64,000 nt of DNA from Verrucomicrobiaceae bacterium UBA7681 (GTDB lineage: Bacteria > Verrucomicrobiota > Verrucomicrobiia > Verrucomicrobiales > Verrucomicrobiaceae): NCBI GenBank assembly GCA_002482965.1, contig DLGZ01000002.1:86562-150561 (forward strand), written 5' to 3'. Shown here piece by piece: positions 32,426 through 41,523 of this stretch. The notes beneath the pieces are model-generated. The model saw nothing but the letters and a program-made list of their open reading frames with translations. It was not told the origin of the DNA and searched no databases. Each line of letters starts with the position of its first letter. Within the stretch, counting starts at the first letter, position 1. Both the position numbers and the translations under genes were made by a program.

Positions 32426-33298
32426 TCACTTTTTGGCAGCATGCAGATCATACCAATTGTGTGCGTTCGCAGGCTCTACCCGATACCCCATTTTATGACC
32501 TAGTTGCTGGCTGAGCCAAGCGTGCATCACATCTTCGAATGGGAGCCATTCACCTGCTGTCTCATCCCCAAAGGGACCGGAGGAGCCCGGATCAAAGGCC
32601 CACACTCCTGACGGCAATGTGGCTGGAACGCTCGGACGAATCTCTTTGTAGGCGGCACGCAGACGATTGGCCAGCGGTGTGGACTTGAGACGTGTGACGG
32701 CCATGCTCAGCGCTGATTGGAATGACAACCGGGGGCTCAGAACCTGTGTGAAATAGCCCTGCTGGATGCATTTGAAACGCTGGTAGCCTTTTGAGCGAAG
32801 CAGGTAAAAATCATCCACCGAATTAAGCTCCATCGAAATAAACTCGGGCGCGTCGCTCGGCGAAACATCGGCAATCGCTATATGATCATGTCCTTCGATG
32901 TCCACTTTCAAATAGTATGGCACACCGTACTCGGCAAGAAGATCACGCAACGGCAGAGTCTGCACCTTGATGGCATGGCAAGGCAGTCCATTGCGGGAGG
33001 CAATACTTTTGTCGAACGAGTTCCAAACACGCAGTTCGTCACAAATCCAGAAATCAGCCTCCCCCGGTTGGACCGCAATGGCCTTGTTCACCAGAGTGAG
33101 CCGCCCCTCTGCAATGGCTGCAGCAAAACGTTCACGGCCGGCGAGAGCCAGATCGGGATCCGCCTCCACGGCAACGACCTTGAAACCGCGATGCAAGTAA
33201 TAGGCCGTATCGTCGCCGTTGTTCATGCCTATGTCGAAGATCAAGTCGGGATTCATAGATGAGTGAAAAGTATGGAGAAGTTCGGCAGTCGGTTTCAA
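32426..33298 (-). CDS. FkbM family methyltransferase
   Basis: 290 residues with the start directly abutting the stop of the flippase gene; an ATG 45 nt downstream (MNPDLIFDIG...) is the alternative. Motif I: LIFDIGMNNGDDTAYYLHRG, strand 2 VVAVEADPDLAL, FkbM motif YYLKVDIEGHDHIAIAD, then EFISMELNSVDDF. The C-terminal 90 residues form an extra region (with FKCIQQGYFTQVL and a W/Y-rich end) beyond the core of the family. Likely sugar O-methylation; the extension could position a larger glycan. Confidence 0.88.
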   Translation of the reverse strand: MKPTAELLHTFHSSMNPDLIFDIGMNNGDDTAYYLHRGFKVVAVEADPDLALAGRERFAAAIAEGRLTLVNKAIAVQPGEADFWICDELRVWNSFDKSIASRNGLPCHAIKVQTLPLRDLLAEYGVPYYLKVDIEGHDHIAIADVSPSDAPEFISMELNSVDDFYLLRSKGYQRFKCIQQGYFTQVLSPRLSFQSALSMAVTRLKSTPLANRLRAAYKEIRPSVPATLPSGVWAFDPGSSGPFGDETAGEWLPFEDVMHAWLSQQLGHKMGYRVEPANAHNWYDLHAAKK

Positions 33299-34600
33299 TC
33301 AGCCTGCATGAACCCGTTCGGGATAAGTGAGGCCGAGGCCGCAGATAATAAAGGCATGGCAGCACTGCACTACTCCGGTGGCAATAATGAAACCCGCCAC
33401 GCCCTTGACGGTGCTGAGATCAAACAGGAAGACGGCGACCGCCTGAGAGACCAGCGTAACCGGAATCGTGAGCCAGACCCGCCGGATCCAGGCACGTGCG
33501 TTATTCAATGCCCAGAAGATGCCCGCCAAATTGCTTACGGCCATACCCGCCAGCACGAGCAGCAATTCCTGGTGCAGGTGGGCATATCTTGCGCCGAGAA
33601 GCCAGAGGAACCAGTCCCCTTTCAGCCAGGCGGCTGTCAGCAGCAAACCGCTGAAGGCAAAGGTACCGGCCAAGAGAGCCAAGGTCATGAGCCAGAGCCG
33701 TCGCCGGTTCGCGGTGCGGGCGAAAGCAGGCAAAATAAACTGCCCCAAGGGACCGCCAAACACTGCGTATATAATGGCGAGACGGTTCAGTGCGCCGAGA
33801 TCCGCCACTTCGCTGGTGGTGGCGAAGACACTGATCAGCCAGGTGGTGAGCTGGCCCTGCAGACACCAAAAAGCAGTGCTGGGCATTAACTGACGGACCA
33901 TCTTCCAGATGCGCCTCGTATAGGCTTCGATGACCCCGGGCTCCGGCACCACATCCAGCAGCGGCAGCACTTGCCTGCGTACAATGCCATACTGCAAGAG
34001 ATGGGCGACAAAAACTGCGGCCATAGCGGTGAGCGGACTGAGCCCACCCAACAAAGCCAATGCAGCCGTCAATGCGGTGCGAATGACCGCTGGTGCGAGA
34101 TCGGCCACCTGAAGCTGGCGTGTGCGGGAGTGGAGGCGGTTGACCACATTGAGCACTGTCGTAGTCGATATCTGCCAGATGGGGGTGAGCACCAGGGCGG
34201 TGAGGCCGAGTGCGGAGGCGAGCCCCGCCCCATTGCGCAGCAGGAGCCAGAGAGAAATTCCCGCCACGACAACCGAGGCAATGGCGGCCAGTTTCAGCCG
34301 CATGCGCAGAGCTGCCTGCACCAGTCCTTTCATGGATGCATTGTCCTGCCATATGGTGCCGCCGATGGAGGTGACAGCAACTCCCACCCCTGAGTCTGAA
34401 AGAACGGCGAGCGCGGCGCTCATGCCGCTGGCGATGGTAAACCAGGCGTAGTCCGGTTTTTCCAGCGTGCGCACCACAAGAAAACCCGAAACGGCATTCA
34501 GCGCCTGCACGATCAACTGTACGACGGCGAACCCGCCCAGAATCGTGCTCCAGCGGAATAGGCGCATGCGATTGTGCCGATGGGAGAGCCATGAAATCAT
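33299..34600 (-). CDS. Wzx-like polysaccharide flippase
   Basis: 433 residues with about twelve hydrophobic helices typical of MOP/PST flippases, starting FAVVQLIVQALNAVSGFLVVRTLEKPDYAWFTI (first helices and the conserved Asp/Tyr loop). Polar positions such as the WKMVRQLMPSTAFWCLQGQLTTWLIS region match the lipid-linked-glycan-binding helices of Wzx proteins. It would flip the undecaprenyl-linked repeat unit across the inner membrane for the polymerase at 17606. It abuts the FkbM gene at 32426 with no gap. Confidence 0.86.
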   Translation of the reverse strand: MISWLSHRHNRMRLFRWSTILGGFAVVQLIVQALNAVSGFLVVRTLEKPDYAWFTIASGMSAALAVLSDSGVGVAVTSIGGTIWQDNASMKGLVQAALRMRLKLAAIASVVVAGISLWLLLRNGAGLASALGLTALVLTPIWQISTTTVLNVVNRLHSRTRQLQVADLAPAVIRTALTAALALLGGLSPLTAMAAVFVAHLLQYGIVRRQVLPLLDVVPEPGVIEAYTRRIWKMVRQLMPSTAFWCLQGQLTTWLISVFATTSEVADLGALNRLAIIYAVFGGPLGQFILPAFARTANRRRLWLMTLALLAGTFAFSGLLLTAAWLKGDWFLWLLGARYAHLHQELLLVLAGMAVSNLAGIFWALNNARAWIRRVWLTIPVTLVSQAVAVFLFDLSTVKGVAGFIIATGVVQCCHAFIICGLGLTYPERVHAG

Positions 34601-34782
34601 GCCAAGTGACGTGCAACGCGAGACTCATTGCAATGGCGAAAGGATGAGGGAGGGATTCCCGCAGCAGGAAGACAGACTATCGCAGAGCGGTGCCTGCGAA
34701 ACCGTGCGGGAAGGACCCGTGGAGCGCAAAACCCCAGGTGAAAGTCGCTCATCAAGATGCTGGTTGGGTGCGGAGCGAGGGA

Positions 34783-35475
34783 TCAGCAGAAACGGTACTT
34801 GGCGATGCATATGAGCGCCCTCACCCCATCCTTCCAGGTGATCTTTTTCCCCTCTTCGTAAGTGCGCCCGCGGTAGGACACGGCGACTTCGTAGATGCGC
34901 ACGCCGAGCCGGCTGACTTTGGCGACAATTTCGGGCTCGATGCCAAAGCGAGGCTCTTCAATGCGGAAGCGCTTCAACAGTTCCGTTTTGAACACCTTGT
35001 AGCAGCATTCCATATCCGTGAGATTCAGATTGGTGGCCATGTTGGAGAGCAGCGTGAGCAGCTTGTTGCCAACCGAGTGCCAGAAATAGAGCACTCGATG
35101 TGAAGAGCCGCCAATAAAGCGGCTGCCAAGAACAACGTCCGCATCTCCGTCCAGCAGGGGTTGCAGGAGTCTGCCATACTCACGCGGATCATATTCCAGA
35201 TCCGCATCTTGAATGATGGTGTACAGGCCAGTCACATTCTGGAAGCCGGTACTTACCGCCGCTCCTTTTCCCTGATTGACCTTGTGCCTGATCAGGCGCA
35301 GGCGCCCGTCCTCGGAACAGACCCTTTCCAGAATCTCAACCGTTCCGTCCGTGGAGCAGTCGTCCACGACGACGACCTCCTGAACCATCGGCTGCGAGAG
35401 CACGGCGGCGAGAGATTTTTCGATGGTGGCTTTTTCATTGAAGACCGGAATGACGACTGAGAGGCAGGGGTCCAT
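34783..35475 (-). CDS. Glycosyltransferase family 2, polyprenyl-phosphate mannosyl/glucosyltransferase-like
   Basis: 230 residues. LSVVIPVFNEKATIEK, VVVDDCSTDGT, KGAAVSTGFQNV, the DxD-type IIQDADLEYDP, the LGSRF motif and the characteristic YKVFK...RFGIEPEIVAKV segment are those of dolichol/polyprenyl-phosphate hexosyltransferases. It lacks the C-terminal membrane helices of GtrB, as in DPM1. It may charge polyprenyl-phosphate for the multi-membrane GT-C-like protein encoded 45 nt upstream at 35521. That pairing is an inference from order. Confidence 0.87.
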   Translation of the reverse strand: MDPCLSVVIPVFNEKATIEKSLAAVLSQPMVQEVVVVDDCSTDGTVEILERVCSEDGRLRLIRHKVNQGKGAAVSTGFQNVTGLYTIIQDADLEYDPREYGRLLQPLLDGDADVVLGSRFIGGSSHRVLYFWHSVGNKLLTLLSNMATNLNLTDMECCYKVFKTELLKRFRIEEPRFGIEPEIVAKVSRLGVRIYEVAVSYRGRTYEEGKKITWKDGVRALICIAKYRFC

Positions 35476-35520
35476 AGAGTGTGATCTTAAAGCTGGGAGA
35501 GTAAGGGAACTGTAGCGCGT

Positions 35521-36981
35521 CTAGCGTACTGTGTGGGGCTTGTACAAGCAGCGTTCGGCCATCGGGCTGGAGGAGAACCAGCGGATGAGTTCGGCATCGG
35601 TCTCAAGTCGGAACCAGTCTTCCTCCCTGGCAGGTCCCGGCTGAACGACCAACCAACGCGCGACGGTGTACAGATGATGGATGGCCGGTCCGGTGTATTG
35701 CAGAACGAGAACATCGGTCAGTTTCTCCTGCGCATCCGAAGATCGGTAGGGACGTGCAAAAATGAAAAAGGCTAGCGCAGCAGCGGTCAGGAAGGCATGG
35801 GCATACTGCCAGCGCCGCCATCCCGGTCCTTCCATCGGGTCCCCCGCCCTGCTCAGCAGCAGGACAGTCAGGACGGAAAAGCCGGAAAGGAAGATCTGCA
35901 AATACCCAAAGCTGCCGAAATGACCGATAATGAAAAAGCCGCCCACTGGCAGCATCCAGGCGAGGAGGAAGGGAATCTCGCCGGGCCTGAACAGCGATCT
36001 CACTTTCTTCAACTGCGGCAGCAGAATCAAAAGAATGAGCAGACAAGGGAGAGAGAAAAGCATGTAGAACGTCAGCTTCGTGAACTGCAGGGCGGAAAGT
36101 TTGGCGGCGTGGGCCAGGCTAGGGGGAGGCGCACCGTAAGAGCGGTAGTCCGGCAGAAAGTGAATCCCTGTTTTTTCATCCACGATCTGCAGCGCCTCGA
36201 TGAAGGGCCAGTGGTAACCGCCTGTAACATTCTGTTTCAATTCTTTATCCACCCCGAAATTGCTCTGATCATAATTTGTTCCCGTGTAAACCTGAAGGGT
36301 CCAGAAACTACGGCTCACATCCGCCTGCAAATCTCCACCGTAGGCTTTCTGATAATAGGCATTCGGGCGGGACCAAGCCAAAATAATTGGAATGGCCACC
36401 AAGACGTACAAAGGCACCCTCTTCAGCGGCCCTGATGCCCACAGGGTATATAGCCAGAGAGGCGCGAGAAAGCTGATGGATGTCTGGCGGAAAGCACCGC
36501 TCACAGCCCAGATGACCGTGGCGAGCAATGTGAGGCGAAAGCTCTGATCTTTGATGGCGCGGTGGCAGATCAGCGCAAAGAGTGTGGCAAACATGCCTTC
36601 CGGCGCGAAGGAAAGGGCGACGACGCTGAAGTAATCCAGATTGATGCTAAAGGCGTAGGCCGCCGTGGCCAGAACGGCGTTTCGGTCCTTCAAGCCAAAG
36701 GACTCGGCCAGCCGATAACAAAAGTAAATACCCAGCAAGGACGTTACCACATTGATTAGAACGAAGCTGTCATTGATGTTTGCGACGACCTGGTTGACGA
36801 GCCATCCACTGAAGCAATAACCAAAATAGCCAGGAGAGTGGGCACACCAAGTCCCAAGCCCGCCAATGGCATAGCCGATCGCATCGCGGCCCAGAAGTGC
36901 CTGCGACCAAAAGACGATCCGCAGAATCAAAGCAACAGCGAGGATAGCCAGAAGCGCGTAGTTGGGCCGGTGTTTCATCAA
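35521..36981 (-). CDS. Multi-helix GT-C-like glycosyltransferase
   Basis: 486 residues, about eleven membrane helices. The first extracytoplasmic loop holds LLGRDAIGY with an acidic residue at about position 33, the place where ArnT/PMT-family GT-C enzymes keep their catalytic Asp. A long loop of about 120 residues near the middle (PNAYYQKAYGG...VDEKTGIHFLPDY) is soluble, and the C-terminus ends in a basic hydrophilic tail. Its likely role is transfer of a lipid-linked sugar onto the glycan in the periplasm, with the GT2 enzyme at 34783 as donor-former. No family assignment is certain. Confidence 0.7.
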   Translation of the reverse strand: MMKHRPNYALLAILAVALILRIVFWSQALLGRDAIGYAIGGLGTWCAHSPGYFGYCFSGWLVNQVVANINDSFVLINVVTSLLGIYFCYRLAESFGLKDRNAVLATAAYAFSINLDYFSVVALSFAPEGMFATLFALICHRAIKDQSFRLTLLATVIWAVSGAFRQTSISFLAPLWLYTLWASGPLKRVPLYVLVAIPIILAWSRPNAYYQKAYGGDLQADVSRSFWTLQVYTGTNYDQSNFGVDKELKQNVTGGYHWPFIEALQIVDEKTGIHFLPDYRSYGAPPPSLAHAAKLSALQFTKLTFYMLFSLPCLLILLILLPQLKKVRSLFRPGEIPFLLAWMLPVGGFFIIGHFGSFGYLQIFLSGFSVLTVLLLSRAGDPMEGPGWRRWQYAHAFLTAAALAFFIFARPYRSSDAQEKLTDVLVLQYTGPAIHHLYTVARWLVVQPGPAREEDWFRLETDAELIRWFSSSPMAERCLYKPHTVR

Positions 36982-37023
36982 AGAGTAAGGTGGGAGAATG
37001 AAGGAAGGTTTGGGACGGTGAAC

Positions 37024-37944
37024 TCAGCCACAGGAAGGCGTTTGGACCACCGCGAACAGCAGCTCCACATGATCCAGATTGCCGAAGTGAACGTCGGACT
37101 GACGCGACCAACCTGAGACGGGTGACAGATGTTCTGGCTGAGCCCCGTGCAGGAGAGGCGCGGAGTGGATAAACAGTGGCTGCTGAGGAAAGGCGTGGCG
37201 GAGGAAAACTTCGTCAATCAGCTGCGGATGAGATTGCCCCCACATGAGATGCCAATCGCGGGGTGCGCGCTGGCGGAAGGTGAGAGAGCCGTTGGGGCAG
37301 AAGCACACAAAGAGCCCGCCGGGTTTCAGCAGGCGCATACCGAGCGCGATCATTGCCGAGGGGGAAGGAACGTGTTCGATGACATGGGCGGAGAAAAACA
37401 CGTCGTAAGAGGCGGAGGGCAATGCCTCCATCTCGGGCATGGATACTCCGAGCTGACTGCGTGCGTAGGCGGCACGAGGGCGGGAGATTTCAAAAGCATC
37501 GACTTCATATCCTGCGGCGGCGAGCTGATGGCTGCCGTAGCCCCATGAACAGCCGTAATCGAAGAGGCGCGCTCCAGGACTGACTCCAAGTGCACGCAGT
37601 ACGGCGAGGTAATGCGCGTAGTTTTTTTCTGAATTGGCAAACCGAGTCGCGATGAGATCCTGAATCTCTGCCGCAGAGGGCAGATCCGTGGTGAAACCCT
37701 CGGTGTAGTCCTCCTGATAGAAGGCTTCGTTTTCCCGCGCATCGGAGGTCGGTATGCGATAGAGCAGCTGGCAGCGCTCACAGCGGCAGAAGGAAGTGAC
37801 AAGCCATTTTTGGTCCAGCCGTTCTGCTGGAGCCGCACCGCAAGAGGGGCAGTTGCGATGGCCGCCAGCCAGCCGCTTGCCAACACTGGAGAGCAGGTAG
37901 CCGGCTTTGTTACGCAGACGTTGCAGCATGCTGGCAGCAATCAT
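37024..37944 (-). CDS. Class I methyltransferase with N-terminal zinc-ribbon
   Basis: 306 residues. An N-terminal C-x2-C...C-x2-C ribbon (NCPSCG and CRCERC, about 33-65) precedes a class I fold with motif I RLFDYGCSWGYGSHQLA, the acidic strand VDAFEIS, motif IV VFFSAHVIEHV and motif V LLKPGGLFVCF. This zinc-ribbon-plus-methyltransferase layout is common in polysaccharide loci (Methyltransf_23-like, often C-methyltransferase-like proteins). The ribbon cysteines are all present. It is the first gene of the minus-strand run; a plus-strand GT25 gene diverges from it 101 nt away. Confidence 0.85.
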   Translation of the reverse strand: MIAASMLQRLRNKAGYLLSSVGKRLAGGHRNCPSCGAAPAERLDQKWLVTSFCRCERCQLLYRIPTSDARENEAFYQEDYTEGFTTDLPSAAEIQDLIATRFANSEKNYAHYLAVLRALGVSPGARLFDYGCSWGYGSHQLAAAGYEVDAFEISRPRAAYARSQLGVSMPEMEALPSASYDVFFSAHVIEHVPSPSAMIALGMRLLKPGGLFVCFCPNGSLTFRQRAPRDWHLMWGQSHPQLIDEVFLRHAFPQQPLFIHSAPLLHGAQPEHLSPVSGWSRQSDVHFGNLDHVELLFAVVQTPSCG

Positions 37945-38045
37945 GAATGGGAGCCCCTGCCATGCCCCGGACCTGAGTGCTTCAAAGATGCAACAAGCCG
38001 AGTTTTCGGATTTTCATCCCTGTGTAACTGTGGCAGTGATGCCGA

Positions 38046-38789
38046 GTGGCCAATGATGTGACGCAACCCCAATCCCTGCACCTGAATGCGGACAACCTGC
38101 GGGTGCACGTCATTCACTACACACGCCTGACGGAGCGCCGGACGCACATGGAGAGTGTGCTGCGGGAGCATGAACTGGACCGGTTTCCTATCAACTGGAT
38201 GACGGTGCATGACCGCGAGGAGGTACTGGCGGGAGGTGCGTATGAACGCGGTGAATGGGGAGACCCAAAGATGATCGCGGCGGGTTCGGTCTCGCTGATT
38301 TTGAAGCACTTGGCGGTGTACCGCGCGGTGGTGGCTGAGCCGCATGCCTGGCATCTGATCCTGGAGGATGATGTGCTGATCCGCCCCGGCTTTCTGCCCG
38401 CCCTTGCAGACTGCCTGACTGAACTGCCCAAAGAGTGGGATCTGTGCTTTGTAGGGCTGGGCTGTGATCTGCATGTACCTTGGTGGCTGCGCCGTGCCAG
38501 CAAGCGCATCTACTGGCGGGGTTGGAAACGCGGCCTGCTCTGGGGTGGCGGTGGCTGTTCCCGCTGCACGGAGGCGTATCTGATTCATCCGGGCTGCGCG
38601 GAGCGCGTGCTCTCCAGCCGATTTGCGCAGCCGCCGTTTCATCGTCCCATTGACTGGCATTTGAATGCCGCAGGAAATGCTTTGCAGATTCACTCCTACT
38701 GGGCGGAGCCGCCGCTGGTGACCCAGGGGGCGTTTGAGAGTTGGATGAAGGACCGCACCCTGAACCCCGAAAGGGATGCAGGGCCATGA
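38046..38789 (+). CDS. Glycosyltransferase family 25 (LOS-biosynthesis type)
   Basis: 247 residues from a GTG start. The N-terminal VHVIHYTRLTERRTHME motif (acceptor/nucleotide loop), SLILKHLAVYRAVVAE and the metal site WHLILEDDVLIRP are the hallmarks of GT25. The C-terminal half has a GGGCSRCTEAYLIHP segment and a PIDWHLN. GT25 enzymes add galactose or glucose to LOS in Gram-negative bacteria. It is the only plus-strand gene between 8.8 and 44.4 kb. The divergent promoter region is about 100 nt. Donor unknown. Confidence 0.88.
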   Translation: MANDVTQPQSLHLNADNLRVHVIHYTRLTERRTHMESVLREHELDRFPINWMTVHDREEVLAGGAYERGEWGDPKMIAAGSVSLILKHLAVYRAVVAEPHAWHLILEDDVLIRPGFLPALADCLTELPKEWDLCFVGLGCDLHVPWWLRRASKRIYWRGWKRGLLWGGGGCSRCTEAYLIHPGCAERVLSSRFAQPPFHRPIDWHLNAAGNALQIHSYWAEPPLVTQGAFESWMKDRTLNPERDAGP

Positions 38790-38899
38790 TTGGTGCTGAG
38801 TTATTGTCATCAAACTGCGATCAATACCTCCCATGTCCGAATCAGCCTTGCTGTCGCGATGCAGGCTTACAAAATTCACTTGCGGCACCAAGTCTCGGA

Positions 38900-39730
38900 C
38901 TAACTGCGGAAGGCCAGCCAGTTTCCGACATGATTGCGATAGTCTTCAATTTGAACGGGAAAATTATTCTCCTTCCCTTGATCCATGGAGCGCACTTCGA
39001 ATCCGGCGGATTCCAGATGCGCCAGCAGATCGCCAGCGCTGGAGCCGTGTCGGACTGAGTTCGGGTCTCCTGCTTCAATCAAAATCTGTCGCGTGGTTTT
39101 GAGCAGGCTGCTAGCACCACGCAGGACGACGAGTTCAGCTCCTTCGACATCGATCTTCAAAAGATCGCATTGAAGCAAATCTGGAAATAAAACATCCAGC
39201 GTGGTGACTGGAACTGTGATGCTTTTATTGCTCATGCCTGAGCGCTTTACTGAAGCCTGCGGAATCATGAAATTCATGTCGTCACGGCGGTCATTGGTGA
39301 ACTGCGCGCCCGCTTCCATGGGTGAGTCGGCCACGGCGACTGCATAGCGCTGAACTTGCGGTGAACTGAGCAAATTGAGGCTGAGATTTTCCTCCAGACA
39401 ACGATGGATGAAGGGATGCGGCTCGATGGCATGAACCACGCCGTGATTGCCGACGGCATGTGCCCCTTCCATAGCGGTAAATCCAATGTTGGCTCCGACG
39501 TCAATCATGGTATCGCCAGGTTTGAGAAGGGAACGGATGAGGTCCATATCGGCATCCCGCTGATGACGGTCAACCCAGAGCTGCCAGGCAAGGTTGGCCG
39601 GATGCAGATGGAGTCGAAATGAACGCAGGGGAAAAGTGATCCGCCGCCCCCAGCCGGTACGCCAGAAGATCTGCGCAATCAAAAAACGAAGCGGTCGTGG
39701 ATGGTTCAGCAGACTGACGAAACGGTTCAT
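38900..39730 (-). CDS. FkbM family methyltransferase
   Basis: 276 residues from MNRFVSLLNHPR; a longer frame to 39802 would overlap rfbB. Motif I: DTMIDVGANIGFTAMEGA. Strand 2 is VHAIEPHPFIHRCL. FkbM motif: QCDLLKIDVEGAELVVLRGA, then QILIEAGD. A typical family member, with an intact SAM site. It lies 23 nt downstream of rfbB on the same strand. This is the fifth FkbM-type protein of the locus. Confidence 0.9.
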   Translation of the reverse strand: MNRFVSLLNHPRPLRFLIAQIFWRTGWGRRITFPLRSFRLHLHPANLAWQLWVDRHQRDADMDLIRSLLKPGDTMIDVGANIGFTAMEGAHAVGNHGVVHAIEPHPFIHRCLEENLSLNLLSSPQVQRYAVAVADSPMEAGAQFTNDRRDDMNFMIPQASVKRSGMSNKSITVPVTTLDVLFPDLLQCDLLKIDVEGAELVVLRGASSLLKTTRQILIEAGDPNSVRHGSSAGDLLAHLESAGFEVRSMDQGKENNFPVQIEDYRNHVGNWLAFRS

Positions 39731-39753
39731 TGAAGATTGGATCCCGCATGCAA

Positions 39754-40788
39754 CTAGCCACGAATTATCGATTCCACCCAGCCCTGATGCTGAAGATACC
39801 AAGTGACAGTTTCACGCAGTCCCGTTTCCAGGGTGTGGGCGGGACACCAGCCGAGTTCGACACCGACCTTCGCCGCATCCATCGCGTAACGCCGATCATG
39901 GCCGGGGCGGTCTGGAACAAAGGTGATGAGGCTGCGCGAATGACCACCCAGCTCGGGCTTCTGTTCGTCAATGAGATCACAGATCATCTGCACGAGATGC
40001 ACGTTCGCCAGCTCGTTCCGACCGCCGATATTGTAGGTCTCCCCGACTTTACCGCTGGTGAGAACGGCCCAGAGTGCTTCGCAATGATCTCCCACATAAA
40101 GCCAGTCGCGCACGTTCATCCCATCGCCGTAAATCGGAACAGGCTGGCGGGCGAGGACGCTCTGAATGACCACGGGAATGAGTTTCTCAGGAAACTGATA
40201 GGGACCGAAATTGTTCGAACAGCGTGTAATGACGGTAGGGAGACCGTAGGTGTGGTGGTAACTGCGCACGAGCATGTCGCTCGCGGCTTTGCTGGCGGAA
40301 TAGGGCGAGTTCGGCGCACAGGGAGTGGCCTCGGTGAAAGCGGGATCATGGGGACCGAGGGAGCCGAAAACTTCGTCGGTGGAGACGTGAAGAAATCTAC
40401 AGGCTCGATTCTGGACGCTAGTTGCTGGATCGAACCAATGGGCGCGGCAGGCTTCGAGGAGGTGGAAGGTGCCGTTGATGTTGGTGGTGATGAAGTCGCC
40501 AGGACCGGTGATGCTGCGATCAACATGTGATTCAGCGGCGAGGTGCATGACGTGTGTGATGTCATGCTGGCGGATGACGCGGAGGACTTCTTCTTTGTTG
40601 CGGAGATCGACCGGCTCAAAGTTATAACGCGGATGAATGCCATGGATGCCGTCGAGATTTTCGAGATGGCCGGCATAGGTGAGGCAGTCGAGATTGACGA
40701 GCTTCGCGATCTCAGGCTGGTCAATGACCTGCCGGATGAGACTGGAGCCGATGAAGCCTGCACCACCGGTGATGAGGAGGTTCATCAT
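39754..40788 (-). CDS. rfbB: dTDP-glucose 4,6-dehydratase
   Basis: 344-residue extended SDR forming dTDP-4-keto-6-deoxyglucose. NAD site GGAGFIGSSLI, HLAAESHVDRSI, STDEVFGSL (catalytic Asp/Glu) and YSASKAASDML (Tyr-x3-Lys) are complete; NNFGPYQFPEKL matches the family. It overlaps the ubiE-like gene by 4 nt (ATGA), with rfbA on the other side of ubiE. The usual next steps for dTDP-L-rhamnose, rfbC and rfbD, are absent from the window. Confidence 0.96.
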   Translation of the reverse strand: MMNLLITGGAGFIGSSLIRQVIDQPEIAKLVNLDCLTYAGHLENLDGIHGIHPRYNFEPVDLRNKEEVLRVIRQHDITHVMHLAAESHVDRSITGPGDFITTNINGTFHLLEACRAHWFDPATSVQNRACRFLHVSTDEVFGSLGPHDPAFTEATPCAPNSPYSASKAASDMLVRSYHHTYGLPTVITRCSNNFGPYQFPEKLIPVVIQSVLARQPVPIYGDGMNVRDWLYVGDHCEALWAVLTSGKVGETYNIGGRNELANVHLVQMICDLIDEQKPELGGHSRSLITFVPDRPGHDRRYAMDAAKVGVELGWCPAHTLETGLRETVTWYLQHQGWVESIIRG

Positions 40789-41516
40789 GCTTTAACGGCA
40801 GCGTATTCGCTGAAGACGCCCATGCAGGCGATGCGTCGGGCTTCTTGAAAACCGGCGGCCTTGAGGGCGGAAACTACTTCCTCAGGACGCACGCAGGTGT
40901 CCATGGTCTCCCAAAAATACACCATCATCTCCTCCGCCTTTGAGCTGCGGGTGAGCAAGCGGGCGAAGAAGGGATACACGATGCCGAAGTAGAGCTTGAA
41001 GAACGCGGAGCCGATCCTGCCTTTGGGACGGGTAGCCTCCATGATGAGGACGCGTCCGCCAGGCTTGAGCACGCGGTGAAATTCACGGAAGGTGGCCTCC
41101 AGATCGGCAAAGTGACGCAGCGCGTAGCCCACGGTGAGAAAGTCGTAGCTGTTGTCTTCGAGCGGCATGCTCTCCGCACGGCTCTGGATGAAACGTGCGT
41201 TTGGCAGCTTTGCTTGTGCGACGGCCAGCATGCCGTCGCTGGGCTCCACGCAGGTGATGGTGCTGTCGCCACCGAGCACCTGGCTGGCGGCCACAGCCAC
41301 GAGGCCGGTGCCACAGGCGACATCGAGGTGCTGCATGCCAGGCCGCAGGCCGTGGCGGCTCTGGGCTGATTTACGGTAGAGATTTCCGGTGCCGAAGAAT
41401 CCCCACCCGACGATGGGGTCGTAATGCTTGGCACCTTGATCGAAGAGCTCTTTGACGTAGCCTTGCCGTTCTTCGGGCTGCGCATAGCGATGGGTAAGTA
41501 CAGGATGTGGAGTCAT
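40785..41516 (-). CDS. UbiE/MenG-type methyltransferase
   Basis: 243 residues. Motif I HLDVACGTGLVAVAASQVLG, the D/E-rich CVEPSDGMLAVA, LTVGYALRHFADLEATFREFHRVLKPGGRVLIMEAT (the UbiE region with V-G-x-x-L-R) and the VYPFFARLL segment resemble menaquinone/ubiquinone C-methyltransferases. It could be the quinone enzyme or a homologue recruited to the glycan. The placement between rfbA and rfbB with 7-nt and 4-nt junctions is odd: quinone methyltransferase genes usually sit elsewhere. Confidence 0.8.
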   Translation of the reverse strand: MTPHPVLTHRYAQPEERQGYVKELFDQGAKHYDPIVGWGFFGTGNLYRKSAQSRHGLRPGMQHLDVACGTGLVAVAASQVLGGDSTITCVEPSDGMLAVAQAKLPNARFIQSRAESMPLEDNSYDFLTVGYALRHFADLEATFREFHRVLKPGGRVLIMEATRPKGRIGSAFFKLYFGIVYPFFARLLTRSSKAEEMMVYFWETMDTCVRPEEVVSALKAAGFQEARRIACMGVFSEYAAVKA

Positions 41517-41523
41517 AGGAGGT

